This document shows, in pieces, positions 1-4,519 of a stretch of 5,990 bases of DNA. Position numbers and translations under genes: made by a program. Source of the stretch: Candidatus Saccharimonadales bacterium. GTDB lineage: Bacteria > Patescibacteriota > Saccharimonadia > Saccharimonadales > Saccharimonadaceae. Where the stretch lies: assembly GCA_030145955.1 (NCBI GenBank), contig JASLCR010000083.1:1-5990 (forward strand). The letters run 5' to 3'. The notes beneath the pieces were generated by a model, which did not search any database, was not told the DNA's origin, and worked only from the letters and a program-made list of their open reading frames with translations. The first letter of the stretch is position 1; the number at the start of each line of letters is the position of its first letter.

Positions 1-1
1 T

Positions 2-178
2 GAAAATGGCGATAGCACCGCAAAAGATAGTGAAGCAGATAAGCATCAAGGACAAACCAACACTCCCATTGGTATAACAACAGTGTGTTTAGCTACCCTC
101 GCAATAGCAGGCACCTTACTCTTTATCCTAATTGCCTGGAAACGCAAACGCAAAAAAGACGAAGAAGACGTATTCTAA
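2..178 (+). CDS. C-terminal end of a membrane-anchored protein (5' truncated)
   Basis: An open frame runs in from the window edge and ends at TAA 176-178, giving 58 residues. The visible part begins with a polar, charged stretch (ENGDSTAKDSEADKHQ), followed by a hydrophobic segment of about 20 residues (roughly ITTVCLATLAIAGTLLFILIAW). It ends in a strongly basic then acidic tail (KRKRKKDEEDVF). This is the layout of a C-terminal membrane anchor with a short cytoplasmic tail, so most of the protein probably lies outside the cell. No LPXTG-type sortase motif is visible before the span; the residues there read QTNTP. The family cannot be named from this fragment. It ends 9 bp before the convergent yaaA stop, and I see no clear terminator between the two. 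Confidence 0.7.
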   Translation, partial: ENGDSTAKDSEADKHQGQTNTPIGITTVCLATLAIAGTLLFILIAWKRKRKKDEEDVF

Positions 179-187
179 ACACCCAGA

Positions 188-967
188 TTATTTCGTCAGT
201 CGAACACTGAGTCCTATACCACCAAACTCTTCACAGACAAAAACAGGCTGATCGTCCGTGCTTAACGACTCGTTATAGCAATAACCCAAGTCAGAGAACT
301 CCTTAAGATCCAACAGATCTTGTGTCTTTGACTGTATGAGCCAGCGAGCAAACGCACCGCGAGCAATCTTTGCGTGTACGGTCACAAAAATTGGCTCACC
401 AGTTTTTTGATTAACAGTAAGGAATTTAGGAGTAATAGCCAGTGCGTTGGTGTAGGGAAGCACTGCTTTGGTATACTCTACTGCCGAGAGATTCATAATG
501 TATTTAGTATCCGCTGGTAGCAGCGACGCGATAGAATCACCCCAGAACTTATAGAGATTTTGCCCATCCGGCAATTTATACGCCATCTCAAGGCGATAGG
601 GCAGAGCGCCATCGCACGCCCGCAGGACACCATAGAGGCCAGACAGGATCAGCAGGTGCTCGTGCGCATAGGCTCGATCATCATCAGACCACGTCTGAAC
701 TTGGAGGCCGCTATAAATATCACCGACAAATACATCGATCGCTGGGACTTGCAGCTCTGGATCATCCGACCACTCTTCGTACATCTCGCCGACCTCGACG
801 GCTTTTTTAGCAGATACTTTCATCAGAGATTCTATCTCTTTCAGCGAGGCGTGTTTCCAGATATCCGCTAAAGTATTTGCCTGCGCGAGCAGCTGCGGAG
901 CGCCAAGCGGCTCTCGCCGCTGCTCGGGGATACGCATGGTCTTGGATGAATGAAGAAGGATTTGCAT
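188..967 (-). CDS. yaaA: YaaA family peroxide-stress protein (DUF328/UPF0246)
   Basis: The 259-residue product matches the YaaA family over its full length, close to the E. coli protein of about 258 residues. Visible family signatures are the N-terminal MQILLHSSKT (E. coli MLILISPAKT), GDIYSGLQ at 82-89, LSGLYGVLRACDGALPYRLEM at 108-128 (family core), LYKFWGD at 138-144, NLSAVEY at 159-165, and AKIARGAFARWLI at 199-211. In E. coli YaaA lowers intracellular free iron and so limits peroxide damage to DNA and protein; the exact biochemistry is not settled. The frame stays open upstream to 1198, but family alignment fixes the start at 967, where MQILL begins. No Shine-Dalgarno precedes this ATG; instead a TACTAT -10 box ends 5 nt before it. 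The gene is divergent from the DUF4342 gene. The N-terminal SPAKT is changed to HSSKT, but the Lys is kept. Confidence 0.92.
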   Translation of the reverse strand: MQILLHSSKTMRIPEQRREPLGAPQLLAQANTLADIWKHASLKEIESLMKVSAKKAVEVGEMYEEWSDDPELQVPAIDVFVGDIYSGLQVQTWSDDDRAYAHEHLLILSGLYGVLRACDGALPYRLEMAYKLPDGQNLYKFWGDSIASLLPADTKYIMNLSAVEYTKAVLPYTNALAITPKFLTVNQKTGEPIFVTVHAKIARGAFARWLIQSKTQDLLDLKEFSDLGYCYNESLSTDDQPVFVCEEFGGIGLSVRLTK

Positions 968-968
968 G

Positions 969-974
969 TACAAT
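969..974 (+). promoter_or_regulatory. Candidate -10 box for the DUF4342 gene, leaderless
   Basis: TACAAT lies 6 nt before the ATG at 981, which places +1 on the A of the start codon. Nothing resembling an SD lies in the intervening AGTAGT. The best -35 match, TTGGAT at 942-947, is 21 nt upstream, longer than ideal. This box and the minus-strand box share bases 973-974, so polymerase could not occupy both at once. Confidence 0.45.
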
Positions 975-978
975 AGTA
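973..978 (-). promoter_or_regulatory. Candidate -10 box for yaaA, leaderless
   Basis: On the minus strand TACTAT (978 to 973) lies 5 nt before the yaaA ATG at 967, so transcription would begin at or next to the start codon. No SD-like purine run lies between. The -35 is weak: TTGAAT (1006-1001) is 22 nt away, and TTCTTC (1001-996) is at 17 nt. The box overlaps the opposite-strand -10 at 969-974. Confidence 0.45.
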
Positions 979-980
979 GT

Positions 981-1226
981 ATGACAAAACGTACTGAAGA
1001 ATTCAAAGTAAACGGTGAAGACCTCCTTAAAAAAGTAAAAGAGATCATCGCCGAGGGCAATGCCCGCAAGATTACGGTCAAGAATAAAGAAGGAAAAACA
1101 ATTGTTGAATTGCCACTGACTATCGGAGTAGTAGGCGCTGCTCTCGCACCCCTCCTCGCTGCCGTTGGTGCGATTGCTGCACTTGTCACAGAATGCACTA
1201 TCGTAGTAGAGCGCGAAGAGAAATAA
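981..1226 (+). CDS. DUF4342 domain small protein
   Basis: The 81-residue product reads as one DUF4342 domain. It has an N-terminal charged half (EEFKVNGEDLLKKVKEIIAE, then GNARKITVKNKEGKTIVELP) and a hydrophobic Gly/Ala-rich stretch at about residues 46-70 (LTIGVVGAALAPLLAAVGAI). It closes with CTIVVEREEK. The family is widespread, small and of unknown function. The hydrophobic part suggests membrane association or a hairpin-like insertion, but this is inference. The start at 981 is preferred over ATG 966 because family members begin just before the EEF motif and because a -10 box overlaps the 966 codon context. It is divergent from yaaA and codirectional with metK, which has its own promoter 13 bp after this stop. 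No terminator separates them, so some read-through into the metK leader is possible. Confidence 0.85.
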   Translation: MTKRTEEFKVNGEDLLKKVKEIIAEGNARKITVKNKEGKTIVELPLTIGVVGAALAPLLAAVGAIAALVTECTIVVEREEK

Positions 1227-1238
1227 AAAGTCTGCCTA

Positions 1239-1247
1239 TGCTATACT
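1239..1247 (+). promoter_or_regulatory. Extended -10 promoter of the metK leader
   Basis: TGCTATACT is an extended -10 element (TGn plus TATACT at 1242-1247). Start of transcription is expected near 1254, about 16 nt before the first riboswitch base. No good -35 stands 16-18 nt upstream (AGAAAT at 1219-1224), which an extended -10 can tolerate. Confidence 0.6.
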
Positions 1248-1269
1248 AGCTAGGTAATTAACAAGACAT

Positions 1270-1389
1270 GTGTATCAAGAGTGCAGCCAGAGAACTAGCT
1301 CGATGACCTGCCGGCAACCAGCTTCTTATTCGAAAGACCGAATACAGGGAGAACAACGGTGCCAATTCTAGCCCTAATGAGGAAAGATA
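1270..1389 (+). promoter_or_regulatory. SAM-I riboswitch aptamer
   Basis: The sequence carries the SAM-I core signatures in order: TATCAAGAG at 1273-1281, a kink-turn-like GATGA at 1302-1306, GCAACC at 1314-1319, GGTGCCAATTC at 1358-1368, and GAAAGATA at 1382-1389. Helices that can be drawn are P1 TATC/GATA (1273-1276 with 1386-1389), P2a GCAG/CTGC (1283-1286 with 1308-1311) and P2b GAG/CTC (1290-1292 with 1299-1301). P3 is TTCT/AGAA (1323-1326 with 1350-1353) stacked on TATTCG/CGAATA (1327-1332 with 1339-1344), and P4 is CCT/AGG (1373-1375 with 1380-1382). The P2 loop CTAG (1295-1298) pairs with CTAG 1368-1371, where many SAM-I members use CTGG/CCAG, so the family pseudoknot is kept with changed bases. 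It lies directly before metK, a natural SAM feedback target. P1 and P4 are short. SAM-IV or SAM-I/IV variants are less likely because P4 and the GAAAGAT end are present. Confidence 0.92.
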
Positions 1390-1446
1390 ATAAAGAATTA
1401 ATACTCCTTTCTTCCGCCTGGGCAGATACACGAAAGGAGATTTTTT
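1379..1446 (+). promoter_or_regulatory. Riboswitch expression platform: SD-sequestering hairpin (possible terminator) with anti-hairpin
   Basis: CTCCTTTC (1404-1411) pairs perfectly with GAAAGGAG (1432-1439), which contains the metK Shine-Dalgarno. The stem is followed by A and six T (1441-1446), so it could also work as an intrinsic terminator, although the 20-nt loop is long for one. The competing fold pairs GAGGAAAG (1379-1386, the 3' side of P4 and start of P1) with CTTTCTTC (1407-1414), eight pairs including one G-U. That fold takes the left arm of the hairpin and frees the SD. SAM binding would hold P4 and P1 and favour the closed hairpin, giving repression. The pairing is read from sequence; the direction of control is inferred from known SAM-I switches. 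Confidence 0.82.
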
Positions 1447-1447
1447 A

Positions 1448-2440
1448 ATGTCAAAACTTAGAACAGCCGAAAGTGTATCGCCAAAGCACCCAGATAAGCT
1501 TTGCGACCAGATATCAGATGCAATTCTCGACGCATATCTGGCAAAAGATCCAAATGCCCGCGTTGCCGTGGAGACAGTAGGTGGTCACGGTAAAGTGTTT
1601 ATCACCGGAGAAGTTACCGCCAACGATCATATTGAGATCGAACCAATAGTACTACGTATCGCTGGAGATGTAGAGATAGAGGTACGTCTTGTAAAGCAAA
1701 GCCCGGAAATCGCGGGTGGCGTTGATACTGGCGGAGCAGGGGATCAAGGCATCATGACTGGCTATGCCACAAGTGAAACACCAGAACACCTGCCCCTTGA
1801 AGTCGTACTTAGTCGAAACCTCAATCAGTACCTGTACGAAAAATGGCCATATGATGGTAAAACACAAGTGACAATCGAAAATGGGGAAATGGTTGCTATC
1901 GTAGCAAGCTTTCAGCATGCACCACATGACGAGCTAGAACAAGCCGTAAAAGAATGGGCTCGAACCCAACCCTACGTCAATCCATGCTTCACCGACCATC
2001 ACGATAATGACCCGACGCTCCACATTAATCCTGCAGGCGACTGGCAACAGGGAGGATTTGATGCAGATGCCGGACTCACCGGGCGCAAGCTCGTGGTAGA
2101 CAATTATGGCCCACGAATTGCTATTGGCGGTGGCTGCTTCAGCGGTAAAGATGCCAGCAAAGTAGACCGTTCGGCCGCCTATATGGCTCGCAAGATTGCT
2201 ATCGACTACCTGAAGCAATTCCAAGCAAAGGAGGTATATGTGTACCTCGCCTACGCTATCGGTTATAATCAGCCGCTCGAGGCCACAGTAATCGTTGATG
2301 GCGAAGAGAGGGCAGTTGAAGGATATGATCTTTCACCGCGCGGTATTGCCACGTTGCTCGACCTCAAAAAACCACAGTACGAGCAAACAGCTAGGTATGG
2401 ACACTTTGGGCATCCCGAATTTACCTGGGAGCAAGTCTAG
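1448..2440 (+). CDS. metK: S-adenosylmethionine synthetase (methionine adenosyltransferase)
   Basis: The product joins methionine and ATP to make S-adenosylmethionine, releasing phosphate and pyrophosphate, in the cytoplasm. All three family signatures are present: HPDK at 14-17, GAGDQG at 96-101 (catalytic Asp 99), and the glycine-rich GGGCFSGKD at 227-235 continuing to SKVDRSAAY at 237-245. DAGLTGRK (207-214), K234 and K238 match known active-site positions. At 330 residues it is clearly shorter than the E. coli enzyme (384). The loss is mainly ahead of GAGDQG, where the second strand of the N-terminal domain is trimmed, plus a missing C-terminal tail after FTWEQV. The usual GGGAFSGKD has Cys for Ala at 230. 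The SD AAAGGAG (1433-1439) sits 8 nt before the ATG and is controlled by the SAM-I riboswitch. The stop codon is shared base for base with the convergent neighbour. Confidence 0.97.
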   Translation: MSKLRTAESVSPKHPDKLCDQISDAILDAYLAKDPNARVAVETVGGHGKVFITGEVTANDHIEIEPIVLRIAGDVEIEVRLVKQSPEIAGGVDTGGAGDQGIMTGYATSETPEHLPLEVVLSRNLNQYLYEKWPYDGKTQVTIENGEMVAIVASFQHAPHDELEQAVKEWARTQPYVNPCFTDHHDNDPTLHINPAGDWQQGGFDADAGLTGRKLVVDNYGPRIAIGGGCFSGKDASKVDRSAAYMARKIAIDYLKQFQAKEVYVYLAYAIGYNQPLEATVIVDGEERAVEGYDLSPRGIATLLDLKKPQYEQTARYGHFGHPEFTWEQV

Positions 2441-2796
2441 CGCTCGGCAGCGATAAGCGAATTGTCACGAGGAGGCTCCGCAGTTTCCTGCCTGTCTGGC
2501 GCATCTGTCGGTTGAGGATTACTCGCAGCACCTGCAATAAGGTGCTGCTTGATCTCACTGATATCTTTCTGCATATGCAGTACAGCTGATTGCACCTTCC
2601 ATTTCCTAATCGCTCCAATTATGTACATTACGAGGAATAATCCAAGAATCACACATGAGATGATTGTACCGATAGCCATCATAGTCATAAAAGACTGCAC
2701 ATACGAATCTGGGATAAGACTTCCCGATGAGCCCTGAAGTAAGCTATTGAGATCTGTTTGATTATTCAGTGTGGTGTCGAGAGTTGTATTGTTCAT
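2437..2796 (-). CDS. Hypothetical single-span membrane protein with cytoplasmic coiled-coil segment
   Basis: I do not recognise the family. The 119-residue product starts with a polar Asn/Thr/Ser-rich stretch (1-36). One hydrophobic span follows at about 37-62 (MTMMAIGTIISCVILGLF onward), then a basic anchor RKWK at 64-67. A short amphipathic helix of about 64-88 (AVLHMQKDISEIKQHL) could form a coiled coil. The tail is Pro/Ala/acid-rich and probably disordered. Positive charges after the span suggest N-out, C-in topology. Start 2796 is chosen because the longer frame, to 3000, runs through AT-rich DNA with no protein-like character, and because a TATACT -10 box lies 7 nt before this ATG. An AAGG lies too close (3 nt) to be a normal SD. 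Its stop overlaps the metK stop tail to tail. Confidence 0.65.
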   Translation of the reverse strand: MNNTTLDTTLNNQTDLNSLLQGSSGSLIPDSYVQSFMTMMAIGTIISCVILGLFLVMYIIGAIRKWKVQSAVLHMQKDISEIKQHLIAGAASNPQPTDAPDRQETAEPPRDNSLIAAER

Positions 2797-2803
2797 ATAC
2801 CTT

Positions 2804-2809
2804 AGTATA
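2804..2809 (-). promoter_or_regulatory. Candidate -10 box of the hypothetical membrane gene, leaderless
   Basis: TATACT (2809 to 2804 on the minus strand) is a near-consensus -10. The ATG at 2796 starts 7 nt after it, so +1 would fall on or beside the start codon. A TTGATC lies upstream, but only 11 nt away, which is too close for a normal -35. Confidence 0.5.
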
Positions 2810-3512
2810 GAGCATAAGCAGATCAATATACCTATCTTCCCGTCTTTAGGTAGATTTATTGCCGTAGGCAAATATAGAACATAGATAGAACTTAATTCAT
2901 AAAGATGTAATAAGCCATGATGTATAGAGAAATATCGAAAAATCACGGCCCGTAGACAATTTGTAGAAAATATTGATAAACAGGCCAGATAGGCAAACAA
3001 AAGCCATGTAAGACAATAGGTGGGGCAAACGTACTAAAAATGATAGTAAACACGATATAAAGTTCGCTAGATCCCGTGAATAGGCAACCATAATTGTCAT
3101 ACTGATCATACGTCGCACAATGTTTCTTTTACGTCATTAGAATGTGGAATTAAAGAGGTATAAGCAATCATCTCGTTTTATAGCACTTTCACTATAGTGG
3201 GGTATCTTAGCACCTATATTTGTTCTAGTACGACTTTTTATTTTTCGTTACACTCATTATCTATTGCGTTTACGAGCGTTATCACATGCTCTCAAGCCCA
3301 GGGGGCTTTGGTACTGTATCGGCCTGAAACCTTATTTACTTGTAGACTTTTCCACACATGTTTTGCTGTATGTGTGAAAAGATTTGCATTTTTTATATTT
3401 CATGTTCCCCTATCCTTTTCTCCCCTGTTATTTGCATATTTGCTTTTTTTATATTTTGATACTAAAATATATATTTCTGTAGTATAAATATACGAACAAA
3501 AATAGAACTATC
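2810..3512. other. AT-rich intergenic stretch without a convincing gene
   Basis: About 700 bases hold no frame with recognisable protein features. The open frames at 3197-3487 (+) and 2897-3118 (-) are rich in Phe, Tyr, Ser, Leu and Cys, as expected of translated AT-rich noncoding DNA. I see no tRNA, tmRNA, RNase P or SRP RNA signature. Local structure includes TTGCC-gta-GGCAA at 2859-2871, the palindrome CACTATAGTG at 3190-3199, AAGCCC/GGGCTT at 3294-3308, and the larger hairpin at 3347-3381. From about 3215 to 3480 the plus strand is markedly T-rich. It may be simple intergenic DNA or contain a small RNA. Confidence 0.5.
3347..3394 (+). terminator. Hairpin with downstream T-run in the intergenic region
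   Basis: CTTTTC-C-ACACAT (3347-3359) pairs with ATGTGTGAAAAG (3370-3381): twelve pairs, one bulged C and a 10-nt loop. Six T follow at 3389-3394, 7 nt after the stem. This looks like a plus-strand terminator, but the stem is GC-poor, the T-run is offset and no upstream plus-strand gene is evident. It may end an unrecognised small RNA or be chance. Confidence 0.3.
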
Positions 3513-3553
3513 GGTAGTAGAGCGGGGTGTTATACCCTGCTCTATCCTCTACC
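3513..3553 (-). terminator. Intrinsic terminator after ftsQ
   Basis: TAGAGCGGGGT (3518-3528) pairs with ACCCTGCTCTA (3534-3544): eleven pairs with one G-U and a 5-nt loop. The outer GGTAG/CTACC (3513-3517 with 3549-3553) extends the stem past a 4-nt bulge. It starts 2 nt after the ftsQ stop. On the minus strand a TATTTTTGTT tract follows about 8 nt beyond the stem. The hairpin is strong and GC-rich; the U-tract is slightly displaced, which is the main doubt. Confidence 0.7.
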
Positions 3554-3555
3554 TG

Positions 3556-4512
3556 CTACTTATAGAATGCCTTTCCCTGCACTCTCACATCTATATAGCT
3601 CGGCTCAACGCTATGCTTTTTCAAATACTGAATCACACGTAGTGCATCTTCCACTTGCTCCCCTGCTGGCCGATCAATTGTCATTTTTATTGGATACGAT
3701 GACCCTGCAAGTTTTACTTCTAACTGACGTGTGGTAAGTACAGGAATAGTTGCTGTCGTCACTTTATGATCGGTCGCAGCAAAATTGCCAACTACTTGGC
3801 CCACAAAAACCAAGAACCGATTACTCGTAATTACTTTCTTATTAAGGCGATCTAGGGCGAGCTTATTCTGGTCAACGATTGTCACGCTAGGTGTATCGAA
3901 GCCATTCACTGCAAATACAACTCCCTCTGCATCAACATATTCATCCTGATCATTAATAATCCAACGAGCAACTGGCTGTCGTAACTTCACCACAGCTTGT
4001 GCTTTGCCAAATTCACCAGTCAACGCAAGGCTAAAGCTCTTAATTTCTGGATGCTTTGTCTGAAGGTAGGCAAGCATATTTTTTTGATCTGCACTTGGAT
4101 AGTAACGTGCAAGCGGATGACGTGAATAATATTCATCAATAGTTTTGATATATGAGGCAGTAGTGCTTGCCTCAATAGGGCGTGTTGTATCAAGTGTACG
4201 TACAGAGGTATCCGCAACAAGCTGACTGACGAGTAGATAGAGTCCTAGAGCTGCCACAATCACCGCCGTTAACTTTAGTGCAAGATGTCGCCTATGCTTA
4301 CTAAGATGATGCACTTGGGCACGTGGCGAAAGCATTGTTGCATTAAGTTCGGCACTACTTGCAACCTTATGAGAGCTACTACCAGTAATCGTGCGGTTGC
4401 GACGAAAAGACCGTGCACCTTCAATCGTATTTGGTACATCTCTCTCCATACTGCTCGGGTTTTGGCGACGTCGAGGAGGAGTGCTACTTGGTTTCGAAGC
4501 GAATAATTTCAT
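3556..4512 (-). CDS. ftsQ: Cell division protein FtsQ/DivIB
   Basis: FtsQ is a bitopic divisome protein that links the FtsB/FtsL group and helps control septal peptidoglycan synthesis by FtsW/FtsI. The 318-residue product has a basic, Ser/Pro/Arg-rich cytoplasmic tail (1-75) and a membrane span at about 77-99 (LALKLTAVIVAALGLYLLV). An extracytoplasmic part follows. The beta domain is recognisable from RQPVARW at 178-184 (family REPVA motif), YVDAEGVVF at 192-200, and the C-terminal YIDVRVQGKAFYK, which corresponds to the family's closing strand. The region expected to be the POTRA domain (about 103-175) is divergent, with an inserted SRHPLARYYPS segment. The start follows a small SD (GTAGG) that overlaps the murG stop 7 nt upstream. 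It is the last gene of the operon before a terminator; no ftsA or ftsZ follows. Confidence 0.85.
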   Translation of the reverse strand: MKLFASKPSSTPPRRRQNPSSMERDVPNTIEGARSFRRNRTITGSSSHKVASSAELNATMLSPRAQVHHLSKHRRHLALKLTAVIVAALGLYLLVSQLVADTSVRTLDTTRPIEASTTASYIKTIDEYYSRHPLARYYPSADQKNMLAYLQTKHPEIKSFSLALTGEFGKAQAVVKLRQPVARWIINDQDEYVDAEGVVFAVNGFDTPSVTIVDQNKLALDRLNKKVITSNRFLVFVGQVVGNFAATDHKVTTATIPVLTTRQLEVKLAGSSYPIKMTIDRPAGEQVEDALRVIQYLKKHSVEPSYIDVRVQGKAFYK

Positions 4513-4519
4513 AATTTAC

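Noticed and set aside
158..197. GACGAA/TTCGTC inverted repeat as a bidirectional terminator between the first gene and yaaA
   Set aside because: Only six pairs with a 28-nt loop and no T-run on either strand.
560..871. Plus-strand open frame antisense to yaaA
   Set aside because: It lies wholly within yaaA and has no recognisable protein features.
966..980. ATG at 966 as the start of the DUF4342 gene
   Set aside because: The five extra residues are not family-like, and the codons overlap the presumed -10 box; 981 fits better.
968..1198. Extension of yaaA upstream to an ATG at 1198
   Set aside because: The family start MQILL(H/I)S-KT aligns at 967; the extra 77 residues are the antisense shadow of the DUF4342 gene.
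2797..3000. N-terminal extension of the hypothetical membrane gene
   Set aside because: The extension is AT-driven sequence without family character, and the -10 box supports the start at 2796.
2897..3118. Minus-strand 73-codon open frame
   Set aside because: No SD, no recognisable domain, and codon use follows AT content.
3349..3357. TTTTCCACA resembling a DnaA box, as a sign of a replication origin
   Set aside because: It fits the loose consensus but is a single site, with no cluster and no dnaA or dnaN nearby, and is part of a hairpin arm.
3197..3487. Plus-strand 96-codon open frame
   Set aside because: Phe/Ser/Leu/Cys-rich, no SD, includes strong hairpins; it looks like translated T-rich noncoding DNA.
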